DNA of 36,729 bases from Actinoplanes aureus. GTDB lineage: Bacteria > Actinomycetota > Actinomycetes > Mycobacteriales > Micromonosporaceae. This document shows, in pieces, positions 1 through 7,079 of the stretch (positions within the stretch are counted from its first letter, which is position 1; every line of letters begins with the position of its first letter). Both the position numbers and the translations under genes were made by a program. The notes under the pieces were generated by a model. That model had not been told where the DNA came from, did not search any database, and saw nothing but the letters and a program-made list of their open reading frames with translations. The stretch covers positions 1-36,729 of the forward strand of contig NZ_JADQTO010000052.1 of assembly GCF_015704865.1 (NCBI RefSeq), given 5' to 3'.

Positions 1-27
1 GGGGGGCCGGGGGCCCCCGCGAGGCGA

Positions 28-1716
28 TCAGGAGTTGGCGGGCTGCAGCTTCAGGACGACCGTCAGCGCGGCGGCCTGCGTGGGCTGCGCGGGCGCGTAC
101 GAGTCCGCGTCCGAGGGCCAGCCGACCCAGTTCTTGGTGCTGTACGCGGCACCGACGTTGTCCGAGCCGACCGGCAGCATCGGCGCCTGCTCCACGAAGA
201 TCTTCTGGATCGTGGCGAGCGCGGTCTTGCGGGCGCCCTCGTCGGTCGCGTTCGAGTACGCCTTCAGCGCCGCGGTGGCCTCCGGGCTCTGGAAGCGGCC
301 GAAGTTACCCTGCTGGGCGGCGGTGCCGATCGGCTTCATCAGGTCGCCGTCCATCACCGTCTGGTAGATGTCGAACGGCGTCGAGCCACCGTTGGTCCAG
401 CGCATGCTGGCCTCGAAGTCGCCCTTCTGAACGTTCTGGTCCCAGACGTTCTGGTTCGGCTTCTCCACCGTCGCCGCGATGCCGATCTCGGCCAGGTTGC
501 TCTTGATGATCTCCAGAGTGGTCTGGTAGTCGGACCACGGCGCCGGGTCGCTGAGCTTGATGGTGACCGGCTTGCCGGCCTTGTCCTTCAGCGTGGTGCC
601 CTCGAGCTTGTAGCCGGAGTCGGCGAGCAGCTTCTTGGCGCCCTCGACGTCGACCGTGAAGTTCTTGCCCTTGTACTCGTCGGCGATGTAGGCGTCACCA
701 GCGCCCTCGGGCAGACCGGTGATGCTCTTGATCTCCGGGTGGAAGTAGCCGGCCTCGGCCTGGACGAAGATGTCGTTCCGGTTGATCACCATGTTCATGG
801 CACGGCGCAGGGCCGGGTCGTCGAACGGCTTCTTCGTGGTGTTGATGTAGAGGCCGTGGATGCCCAGCACGCCCGGCGCCCAGACCTTGTAGTGCTCCGG
901 GTCCTTGGCGACGAAGGTCTGCTGGTAGTTCGGGATGAAGACGAAGCTCCACTCCGACTGGCCGCTGGCGAGGGCCGTGGCCTGCGCGTTGTTGTCGGCG
1001 AAGGAGGTGTAGCGCAGCTCCTTCACCTTCGGCGGGTCCTGCCAGTAACCGCTCTCTCGGGCGGTGAGAATCGTCGCCTGCTGGCTGAACGACTTCAAGG
1101 TGTACGGGCCACTGCCGATCGGCTCCTTGATCGGGTCGGTGGCCGGGTCCGCCAGCTTCTCCCAGATGTGCTTGGGCACGATCGGGGTCTGTCCGATGAC
1201 CTTGTGCTGCGTGGTGAACTGCGACGTCTTGAACGTCATCTTCACCTTGTTGCCGTCCGCGGTGATCGAGTCGTACGGAATGGCGAAGATGTTGAGCGCC
1301 TCGTTGCCCTTGATCAGGGTGTGGGTGAACACCACGTCGTCGGCGGTCAGCTTCTGGCCGTCCGACCAGGTGGCGTTGTCCCGGATGACCAGGTCGACGG
1401 TCTTGTAGTCGGCGGACCACTTGATCTCGCTGGCCAGCCACGGGGTCAGCGGGTCGCCCGGCTTGGTGTTGTTCCACTGACCGAGGGGCTCGTAGATCAT
1501 CCAGCGGTAACCGAGCGCGGCGCCGGCCGAGGTGCCGACGAACGGGTTGTTGTTCTCGGTCACGGTGCCGTTCGGCATACCGATCGACAGGAAGTCGACC
1601 TGCTTGCCGGAGTTCGCGTTCTTGTTGTTGTCGTTCGGCGAGTCACCGCACGCGGCGAGCCCGCCCGTGGCGAGCACGCCCGCCAGGGCGACCGCGAAAA
1701 GTTTCCTTCTCTGCAT
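28..1716 (-). CDS. ABC transporter solute-binding lipoprotein, family 5
   Basis: A 562-residue extracytoplasmic binding protein of the peptide/nickel/oligosaccharide class (SBP family 5), expected to be lipid-anchored on the outer face of the membrane and to deliver ligand to an ABC permease. The N-terminus has basic residues, a hydrophobic stretch and a lipobox (LAAC, Cys23), then a low-complexity Asn/Asp/Lys linker. The frame stays open about 85 codons further upstream, but the ATG at 1716 is chosen because GAGGAG lies eight bases before it and the signal peptide begins there. Family 5 proteins bind peptides or, in several bacteria, beta-linked oligosaccharides; the LacI-type regulator immediately upstream on the same strand favours a sugar ligand (inference). 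Permease and ATPase genes are not in the window and would lie beyond the left edge, downstream of this gene. Confidence 0.9.
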   Translation of the reverse strand: MQRRKLFAVALAGVLATGGLAACGDSPNDNNKNANSGKQVDFLSIGMPNGTVTENNNPFVGTSAGAALGYRWMIYEPLGQWNNTKPGDPLTPWLASEIKWSADYKTVDLVIRDNATWSDGQKLTADDVVFTHTLIKGNEALNIFAIPYDSITADGNKVKMTFKTSQFTTQHKVIGQTPIVPKHIWEKLADPATDPIKEPIGSGPYTLKSFSQQATILTARESGYWQDPPKVKELRYTSFADNNAQATALASGQSEWSFVFIPNYQQTFVAKDPEHYKVWAPGVLGIHGLYINTTKKPFDDPALRRAMNMVINRNDIFVQAEAGYFHPEIKSITGLPEGAGDAYIADEYKGKNFTVDVEGAKKLLADSGYKLEGTTLKDKAGKPVTIKLSDPAPWSDYQTTLEIIKSNLAEIGIAATVEKPNQNVWDQNVQKGDFEASMRWTNGGSTPFDIYQTVMDGDLMKPIGTAAQQGNFGRFQSPEATAALKAYSNATDEGARKTALATIQKIFVEQAPMLPVGSDNVGAAYSTKNWVGWPSDADSYAPAQPTQAAALTVVLKLQPANS

Positions 1717-1861
1717 CGCAATACTCCTCGGGGTCAAACACGGTTTTTCGGGTGAGAGGGGTGCCCGGAGGGCGTGCGGAACCGAGCGACCGGCCCAGGG
1801 CCGGCCGCGAGATCTCGCCGGGTTTCCGGCCGCTACAGGGGCCGGGAGATGTAGGTGTTGT
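1717..1861 (-). other. lacI-to-binding-protein intergenic gap
   Basis: A 145-base gap between two co-directional genes. It contains a perfect 12-base palindrome, GCGAGATCTCGC (1807-1818), flanked by two copies of CCGGCCGC (1801-1808 and 1826-1833) that could fold into a GC-rich stem. No run of T follows on the minus strand, so a terminator is not supported. A processing or attenuation structure lowering or raising binding-protein expression relative to lacI is possible but unproven. Confidence 0.3.
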
Positions 1862-2863
1862 TCAGGAAGCGGTCGAGGCGCGGACGGTGAAGGTGGCCGG
1901 GATGATCGTCGGCCGGTTCGGCAGCGGAGTGCCCTCGAAGTGGGCGAGCAGCGTACGGGCCGCCGACTCACCCATCTCCCGCATGGGCTGGTGAACCGTG
2001 GTCAGCGGCGGCTGGGTGTGCGCGGCGAGCGGGATGTCGTCGAAACCGACCACCGCGACGTCTTCCGGAATGCGGCGTCCCGAGTCGAGGATCGCCTGCA
2101 TGGCGCCGGTCGCGGAGATGTCGTTGTGGCAGAAGACGGCGTCGAACTCGATGCCGGCGTCGATCGCCCGCCGGATGTTGTCGACGCCGGCGGCGAAGGT
2201 GAAGTCGCCGAGCAGCATCCGCTCCTCGGCAATCGGGTGCCCCGCGTCGGCGAAGACCGAGGCGAAGCCGTCCGAACGCTGCTGGGTGCAGCCGAAGCGG
2301 GACGGCCCGGTGATCACGAGCGGCTTGTGGCGCCCGATCTCCAGCAGGTGCCGGGCCGCCGAGGCGGCGCCGGTGTGGTTGGTGGTGCCGACGCTCGGGA
2401 TCTGGCCGTCCACCTGGTCGCGGTCGTCGATCAGCACCATGGGCAGGCCACGGGCGTGCAGGGTGGCGATGTAGTCGAAGGTGCCCTCCGGCTCGATGAC
2501 CAGGAGCCCGTCGAAGGACTTCGCGGCGACCTGCGCGTTGAACTGGCGCATCGAGTCGGCACCGCGGTTGCAGGTGAACAGCAGCAGGCCGTATTCCTCG
2601 GCCTCCAGCACGTCCACCGCCCCCTGCACCACCTCGCCCATCCAGGGCCACGTGAGCGAGGGGACCAGCATGCCGACCACCCGGGTGCGCCCGCGGGCGA
2701 GGTTGACCGCCCGGGCGCTCGGCACGTAGCCGAGTTCGTCGATGACCGCACGGACCCGGGCGGCCGTCGTCTCGTCGAGCTCGCCCTTGCCGTTCAGCAC
2801 CCGGGACACCGTGGTCTTACTGACCTTGGCCCGGGCCGCCACATCGGCGATGGTGATCGGCAC
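1862..2863 (-). CDS. LacI-family transcriptional regulator
   Basis: A 333-residue repressor of the LacI/GalR type. Residues 3-25 are the N-terminal helix-turn-helix (TIADVAARAKVSKTTVSRVL), followed by the hinge helix with the Ala-Arg-x-Leu-Ala-like minor-groove contact (VNLARG) and a periplasmic-binding-protein-like effector domain to the C-terminus. The start is GTG at 2863, with GGAGGAGCT directly in front. Full family length, no break. It is followed on the same strand by the solute-binding lipoprotein, which it presumably represses until a sugar ligand is bound. A repeated ACCGGT-centred sequence just upstream (2904-2930) is the likely autoregulatory operator. The effector cannot be deduced from sequence alone. 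Confidence 0.93.
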   Translation of the reverse strand: MPITIADVAARAKVSKTTVSRVLNGKGELDETTAARVRAVIDELGYVPSARAVNLARGRTRVVGMLVPSLTWPWMGEVVQGAVDVLEAEEYGLLLFTCNRGADSMRQFNAQVAAKSFDGLLVIEPEGTFDYIATLHARGLPMVLIDDRDQVDGQIPSVGTTNHTGAASAARHLLEIGRHKPLVITGPSRFGCTQQRSDGFASVFADAGHPIAEERMLLGDFTFAAGVDNIRRAIDAGIEFDAVFCHNDISATGAMQAILDSGRRIPEDVAVVGFDDIPLAAHTQPPLTTVHQPMREMGESAARTLLAHFEGTPLPNRPTIIPATFTVRASTAS

Positions 2864-2903
2864 AGCTCCTCCGGGGTGTGACTACGCGGTTGCGTCGGCG
2901 TTT

Positions 2904-2930
2904 CGGAACCGGTTTCGGTACCGGTTTCGG
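2904..2930. promoter_or_regulatory. Candidate tandem LacI-type operator
   Basis: Two near-palindromes with a central CG and an ACCGGT core lie about 12 bases apart, centred at 2910/2911 (CGGAACCGGTTTCG, 12 of 14 positions symmetric) and 2922/2923. CCGGTTTCGG is directly repeated. LacI-family operators are typically even palindromes with a central CG, and the position 35-60 bases before the lacI start fits autoregulation. A TTGACT on the minus strand overlaps the upstream edge and could be a -35 element. Confidence 0.5.
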
Positions 2931-2978
2931 CAGTCAACCTCAGTGAGGGCGGTCACGTCAATGTGCCAAGAGATCTAT

Positions 2979-3845
2979 TTAGATTTCGAGACGGTAACCA
3001 TGGCGTACGGGAGCCGTGGCCAGGTTGGGCAAAACCACTCCTAGTGGGGCGTCGACCACGAGATCGGCGTACGGCTCGCCCCGGGTGACGCCCCGGTTCA
3101 CGATCGCCACCCGGATGCCCTCCCGGACCGCCCGGAGCACGAACCGCCGCCCCGACATCACGGTCAGCGAAGAACCTAGGACGAGCAGCGTGCGAGCCGC
3201 CTCCACCAGGGAGAACGCACTGCTCACCCGGTCGGCCGGCACGGTCTCGCCGAAGTAGACGACGTCCGGTTTCAGCACACCGTCGCAGGACCGGCAGGCC
3301 ACCACCGTGAAGCCCGCCAGCTCGGCGTCGTCCAGCTCCACGTCGCCGTCCGGATTGATGGACGCGGCCACCGCGCTGAAGTCCGGGTTCGCCTCGGTCA
3401 GGCGCCGCTCCAGCTCGGTACGGGCGGTCAGCTCACCGCAGTCCAGGCAGACGATCCGCGCCAGATTGCCGTGCAACTCCACCACGTCGCGGGCGCCGGC
3501 CGCCTGGTGCAACCCGTCCACGTTCTGGGTGATCAGGCCGGACAGCAGGCCCAGTCGCTGCCACCGGGCCACCGCCGCGTGCCCGTCGTTCGGCCGGGCC
3601 GTGCCGATCGTCCGCCACCCGAGGTGGCTGCGCGCCCAGTACCGGGTGCGGGCGACCGGGTCCGAGGTGAACGTCTGGTAGGTCATCGGCGTACCGCGGC
3701 GGGCCGAGCCGGAGGGTCCCCGGTAGTCCGGGATCCCGGAGTCGGTGGAGAGGCCGGCCCCGCTGAGGACCACCACGCCACCCTCGGCGATCCACTCGTC
3801 CAGCCGGGTCACCTGCTCCAGCTCCTGAAGGTCCATGCCATACAT
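2979..3845 (-). CDS. Sir2-family NAD-dependent protein deacylase (sirtuin)
   Basis: A 288-residue sirtuin that removes acyl groups from lysine using NAD+, giving nicotinamide and O-acyl-ADP-ribose. Visible motifs: the NAD-binding GAGLSTDSGIPDYRG (residues 29-43), TQNVDGLH (106-113), catalytic His125 in ELHGN, and the structural zinc ligands Cys133, Cys136, Cys184 and Cys187. Length is normal for bacterial class members. The frame is open upstream, but ATG at 3845 is preceded by a GAGGGA Shine-Dalgarno; a second ATG three codons on (3836) is an alternative. It is transcribed toward the lacI operator region. Targets are unknown; acetyl-CoA synthetase is the usual bacterial substrate (family knowledge only). 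Confidence 0.93.
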   Translation of the reverse strand: MYGMDLQELEQVTRLDEWIAEGGVVVLSGAGLSTDSGIPDYRGPSGSARRGTPMTYQTFTSDPVARTRYWARSHLGWRTIGTARPNDGHAAVARWQRLGLLSGLITQNVDGLHQAAGARDVVELHGNLARIVCLDCGELTARTELERRLTEANPDFSAVAASINPDGDVELDDAELAGFTVVACRSCDGVLKPDVVYFGETVPADRVSSAFSLVEAARTLLVLGSSLTVMSGRRFVLRAVREGIRVAIVNRGVTRGEPYADLVVDAPLGVVLPNLATAPVRHGYRLEI

Positions 3846-3911
3846 CGTCCCTCGTACGGGTGACCGGCGGCGACATCTCTCGGGTGGCCCTGACGAAGAC
3901 GAGCGGTGCGG

Positions 3912-3925
3912 GTGCACCGGTGCAC
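3912..3925. promoter_or_regulatory. Perfect 14-bp palindrome between divergent genes
   Basis: GTGCACCGGTGCAC is perfectly self-complementary with a central CG, the geometry of a LacI-family operator. It lies between the divergent sirtuin gene and the gene starting at 3942, 17 bases before that start, so a bound protein would overlap the promoter. It shares the ACCGGT core with the sites upstream of the nearby lacI gene, but the flanks differ. Confidence 0.4.
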
Positions 3926-3941
3926 TAGTAGGTTGATATTC

Positions 3942-4301
3942 GTGAAAGCGGTGGCGCAGCAGACGCCCCGTCCCTGGGACGGGCGCCGCGCGCTGCGGTT
4001 CCTCACCAGCCTGGCGATGCTTGCGCTCGCCGTCACACTCCGCCTGCCCGGCCCGGACGCGGTGGCCCCGGCCGAGGCGCCGGCCCCCGCCGCGGTGGCC
4101 GTGGTCGCCGAGACGCCGGCCCCGGCGAGCCGGACCGAGCCGGAGGCGGGTGTTTCGGCCGCCGGCACCATGGAAATCATCGAGATCGTTCCGGCACCGC
4201 GACTGGGCCGGCTTCCCGGCGGAAAACCGGAGCAACCCCGACGGCCACCCACCGGTGAGATCCCGCGGAGCGCCGGTTCCCGCGCACCCCCGGCCCGCTG
4301 A
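3942..4301 (+). CDS. Small secreted or membrane-anchored protein, unknown function
   Basis: About 119 residues from the GTG at 3942 (an ATG at 3906 would add 12 residues with no ribosome-binding site). A basic N-terminus is followed by one hydrophobic segment (about residues 20-35, FLTSLAMLALAVTLRL), then an Ala/Pro/Val-rich stretch and a Pro/Arg-rich tail, consistent with a signal anchor and a disordered extracytoplasmic tail. No domain recognised. Divergent from the sirtuin gene; a 14-bp palindrome sits in its promoter region. It may be co-transcribed with the gene at 4370. Confidence 0.5.
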   Translation: MKAVAQQTPRPWDGRRALRFLTSLAMLALAVTLRLPGPDAVAPAEAPAPAAVAVVAETPAPASRTEPEAGVSAAGTMEIIEIVPAPRLGRLPGGKPEQPRRPPTGEIPRSAGSRAPPAR

Positions 4302-4369
4302 ACCCGGCGGGCCGTCGGCCCGTCCGGATCCGTCGTGCCGGCCGTAGATCCACTTCTTGGGGGTGTTCC

Positions 4370-5071
4370 ATGGATTCCGCTCTGCAGACCTTGGTGAGCG
4401 CGGTGCCGCAGGCCGCCGCGATCTGGCTGATCATCCTGCTGCTCCTCGCCGTCGCGGTCGCCACCGCGAAGGTGCCCCGCGGCCTCCTGCCGGAGCCGCC
4501 GGAAAAGGAGGAGAACCGGTACGCGGCGGAGCTGGAGACCGCGGCCGTCCAGGCGGCTGAGACGGCCGGCCGCCGGCGCGCGGAGTGGCTCTCGGCGCAG
4601 GACGCGGTCGAGGCGGCCTGGTCGGCGTACGAGGAGGCCGACCGGCTGGCCCGGCGCACCTCGGCCGCGACCGCGTACCCGCTTCTGAGCCGCCGCCGCA
4701 AGCCGGGGGAGAACACCGACCGGCAGCGCTACCTGCACCGCGCCGCCACCCAGCTGTGCCGCACCCACGATCTGTCCATCGCTCAGCTCAACGACGTGTA
4801 CGCGCACCGCGGCTGGAACCCGCGCCTGCACCCGGTCCAGCAGGAGGCGGTGCTGCGCGACGCGGTCCGGGCGCACCGGTTCGCGGCGTACCGGCAGGCG
4901 GTCGAACGGGAACAGGCCGCTTGGCGGAGCGTCGAGGCGGCCGCCGAGGCTGTACGGGACCTGCGTGCCGAGGCGGCCTCGGCCCGGCTCCGCGGCCCGG
5001 CCGCCGAGTCCATCGATCGCCATTGGTGGTCCGAGCAGTGGACGCCGGCCGAACTGCCGGCGGCCGCTTGA
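4370..5071 (+). CDS. Membrane-anchored coiled-coil protein, unknown function
   Basis: A 233-residue protein with an N-terminal membrane segment (about residues 15-33, AAAIWLIILLLLAVAVATA) and an Ala/Glu/Arg-rich helical body predicted to form coiled coil (roughly residues 45-100 and 160-215). ATG at 4370 is preceded by GGGGGTG. No catalytic motif or named domain is recognised; such anchored helical proteins are common in Actinoplanes-type genomes. The positive-inside rule suggests the helical body faces the cytoplasm (inference). It lies 68 bases after a small secreted protein and 100 bases before the App1-type phosphatase on the same strand. Confidence 0.75.
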   Translation: MDSALQTLVSAVPQAAAIWLIILLLLAVAVATAKVPRGLLPEPPEKEENRYAAELETAAVQAAETAGRRRAEWLSAQDAVEAAWSAYEEADRLARRTSAATAYPLLSRRRKPGENTDRQRYLHRAATQLCRTHDLSIAQLNDVYAHRGWNPRLHPVQQEAVLRDAVRAHRFAAYRQAVEREQAAWRSVEAAAEAVRDLRAEAASARLRGPAAESIDRHWWSEQWTPAELPAAA

Positions 5072-5171
5072 TGTCCACCGCGGACCCCCAACACCGTTCA
5101 CGCTTCGCCGTAACAGCGTCCGGGTAACGTGGCCGAGCGGACGGGCGGTACGTCGGACGGGTAAGGAGGCG

Positions 5172-6218
5172 ATGGTGACGGTTACTCCCGCAGGTGCGAG
5201 CCCGCCGGATATCCGGGTTCACCGTGCGGCCCTGGTCGAGGACGCGGTGCACGAGTTCATCGAGCGCCGGCTGCGGTCCCGGGGCTGGAAGCCGTACATC
5301 ACGGCGTACACCGGTTACGGCGCGCCCGGCTGGGCCCGGGTGATGGGGCGGGTGCTGCTGACCCGGCCCGGCCTGACCCCCAAGCGGCGGGAGAAAGTGC
5401 GCGGCTGGCGTAGCTTCACCACCACCCCGGCCAGCAACGCGGTGGTCCGCATCGAGATCGGCGCCACCGTCACCGAGGCCCGGACCGACCGCAGCGGCTA
5501 CCTCGACTGCCGGGTCAAGGGCGACCTGGACCCCGGCTGGGGCAGCGCGAAGCTGAGCACCGAGGGCGACACCCCGGTGGACGCGCCGATCCGCGTCCTC
5601 GACCCCACGGTGAAGTTCGGCGTCATCTCCGACATCGACGACACGGTCATGGTCACCGCACTGCCGCGCCCGCTGCTCGCCGCGTGGAACACGTTCGTCC
5701 TCGACGAGCACGCGCGCACGGCGGTGCCCGGGATGGCGGTCCTCTACGAGCGGCTGGTCAACGCCAACCCCGGTGCCCCGGTCGTCTACCTGTCCACCGG
5801 CGCGTGGAACGTCGCTCCGACACTCACCCGGTTCCTCAGCCGGCACCTCTACCCGGCCGGGCCGATCCTGCTCACCGACTGGGGTCCCACCCCGGACCGC
5901 TGGTTCCGTAGCGGGCAGGAGCACAAGCGCAAGTCACTGCGCCGGCTGGCCGAGGAGTTCCCGGACGTGAAGTGGCTGCTCATCGGCGACGACGGGCAAC
6001 ACGACCAGGAGATCTACTCGGAGTTCGCGCGTACTCACCCGGAGAATGTGGCGGCCGTCGCGATCCGCCGGCTGTCACCCACTCAGGCGGTGCTCGCCGG
6101 TGCCATCCCCGGCCCGTCCGAGACGGCCGAGGTGGTGCCGTCCGGCGGCAAGACCTGGTTCTCCGCCCCGGACGGCGCCGGTCTGTGGTCGGTGCTGCGC
6201 GACACCGGACTGGTGTGA
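5172..6218 (+). CDS. App1-type phosphatase domain protein (DUF2183, HAD-like)
   Basis: A 348-residue protein with the conserved catalytic region of yeast phosphatidate phosphatase App1. The HAD nucleophile motif DIDDT is at residues 154-158 (ISDIDDTVMVTA), with downstream motifs VYLSTGAWN (the Thr/Ser motif) and LLIGDDGQHD (the acidic motif III/IV); an N-terminal beta-rich region precedes. Family members dephosphorylate phospholipid-type substrates, but bacterial substrates are not established. The frame is open from 4965, yet ATG at 5172 has an excellent AAGGAGG seven bases upstream. A 53-residue gene on the other strand ends five bases after its stop. Confidence 0.88.
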   Translation: MVTVTPAGASPPDIRVHRAALVEDAVHEFIERRLRSRGWKPYITAYTGYGAPGWARVMGRVLLTRPGLTPKRREKVRGWRSFTTTPASNAVVRIEIGATVTEARTDRSGYLDCRVKGDLDPGWGSAKLSTEGDTPVDAPIRVLDPTVKFGVISDIDDTVMVTALPRPLLAAWNTFVLDEHARTAVPGMAVLYERLVNANPGAPVVYLSTGAWNVAPTLTRFLSRHLYPAGPILLTDWGPTPDRWFRSGQEHKRKSLRRLAEEFPDVKWLLIGDDGQHDQEIYSEFARTHPENVAAVAIRRLSPTQAVLAGAIPGPSETAEVVPSGGKTWFSAPDGAGLWSVLRDTGLV

Positions 6219-6222
6219 GCGG

Positions 6223-6384
6223 TCACTCCTTCTTGTCGGTAGCCTCGGCGACGCGCTCGTGCAGCTTCCTCCGGATCTCATCCGGGCTGTACGCGCGGCG
6301 GCGCCGCTCCGATCGGGCGATCACCACGCCCGTCGCCGCGACTCCTGCCAGCCCCGCCAGTCCCGCTACCTTCCACCAACGCAT
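6223..6384 (-). CDS. 53-residue membrane microprotein, unknown function
   Basis: The minus strand reads from ATG at 6384 to TGA at 6223: MRWWKVAGLAGLAGVAAT, a short hydrophobic helix, then an arginine cluster (RSERRRRAYSPDEIRRKLHE) and a charged amphipathic end (RVAEATDKKE). One membrane helix with a basic cytoplasmic tail is the obvious reading. It fits snugly between the convergent App1-type gene (5 bases away) and the divergent gene starting at 6402 (17 bases away). No good Shine-Dalgarno is seen, but TATCCT on the minus strand lies just ahead, so the mRNA may be leaderless. Coding is inferred from the clean TM-plus-RRRR design. Confidence 0.65.
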   Translation of the reverse strand: MRWWKVAGLAGLAGVAATGVVIARSERRRRAYSPDEIRRKLHERVAEATDKKE

Positions 6385-6401
6385 CAGCTGAGGATAGACA
6401 C

Positions 6402-7052
6402 GTGGTCGCCGAACTCAGCCTCGACGAGGCACTAGATCTGACGCGTACGGGTGACATCTGGATATTCCGGGGTCGTTCCGGGCCGGACCGTGCCATCCAG
6501 GCGCTCACCAACAGCCCGGTGAACCATGTCGGCATGTCCCTGGTGATCGAGGACATGCCGCCGCTGATGTGGCACGCCGAGCTGGGCAGGTCGCTTCCGG
6601 ACATGTGGTCCGGCACCTTCCAGCGCGGTGTCCAGCTGCACGACCTGCGCGACGCGGTCACCGTCTGGGCCCGCCGGTACGGCCAGCGCGGCTGGCTGCG
6701 CCAGCTCGACCCGGGCGCCACCCGCGCCATGGAGGACAAGGCACTCAAGACGGTGGCCCGGCTGGACGGCACCCCGTTCCCGTCCACCTCCCAGCTGGCC
6801 TGGCGGTGGCTGCGCGGCCGGGTGCCGCAGATCCGGCCGCCCTGGCAGGACGGCAAGGTCAGCGAGGCCACTCTGGAGAAGGCGTACTGCGCCGAGGTGG
6901 TCGCGGTGACCTACGAGGACATGGGCCTGCTGCCGGTCGGCCGCAAGGCCAACTGGTACGACCCCGGCCGCTTCTGGAGCGGCGACGACCTCGAGCTCTG
7001 CCCGGGATTCACCCTGGGGGACGAGATTTCGATACGCGTACCGGAGGCCTGA
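6402..7052 (+). CDS. YiiX/YebB-like permuted papain-fold protein
   Basis: A 216-residue protein resembling the circularly permuted NlpC/P60 (YiiX/LRAT-like) superfamily. The N-terminal part carries GDIWIFRG and, after an S/T-rich turn, NHVGM with the putative catalytic His42; the nucleophile is expected at Cys163 in AYCAEVV, matching the family order His before Cys. Such enzymes are thiol hydrolases or acyltransferases acting on amide or ester bonds; the substrate is unknown. No signal peptide, so probably cytoplasmic. The GTG start at 6402 has GAGGA about ten bases upstream. The LuxR-type regulator follows 27 bases later on the same strand. Confidence 0.8.
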   Translation: MVAELSLDEALDLTRTGDIWIFRGRSGPDRAIQALTNSPVNHVGMSLVIEDMPPLMWHAELGRSLPDMWSGTFQRGVQLHDLRDAVTVWARRYGQRGWLRQLDPGATRAMEDKALKTVARLDGTPFPSTSQLAWRWLRGRVPQIRPPWQDGKVSEATLEKAYCAEVVAVTYEDMGLLPVGRKANWYDPGRFWSGDDLELCPGFTLGDEISIRVPEA

Positions 7053-7079
7053 CCCGGTCCGGCGGCGGAGAATCGCCTC

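Noticed and set aside
1..27. Terminator at the left edge (G5/C5 stem)
   Set aside because: A 5-bp G/C stem could form just after the binding-protein stop, but the window ends there and the pairing is too simple to call.
739..1755. Long plus-strand frame opposite the binding-protein gene
   Set aside because: Antisense shadow in high-GC DNA: Val/Arg/Gly/His-rich translation, no domain, and the opposite strand encodes a complete lipoprotein with a ribosome-binding site.
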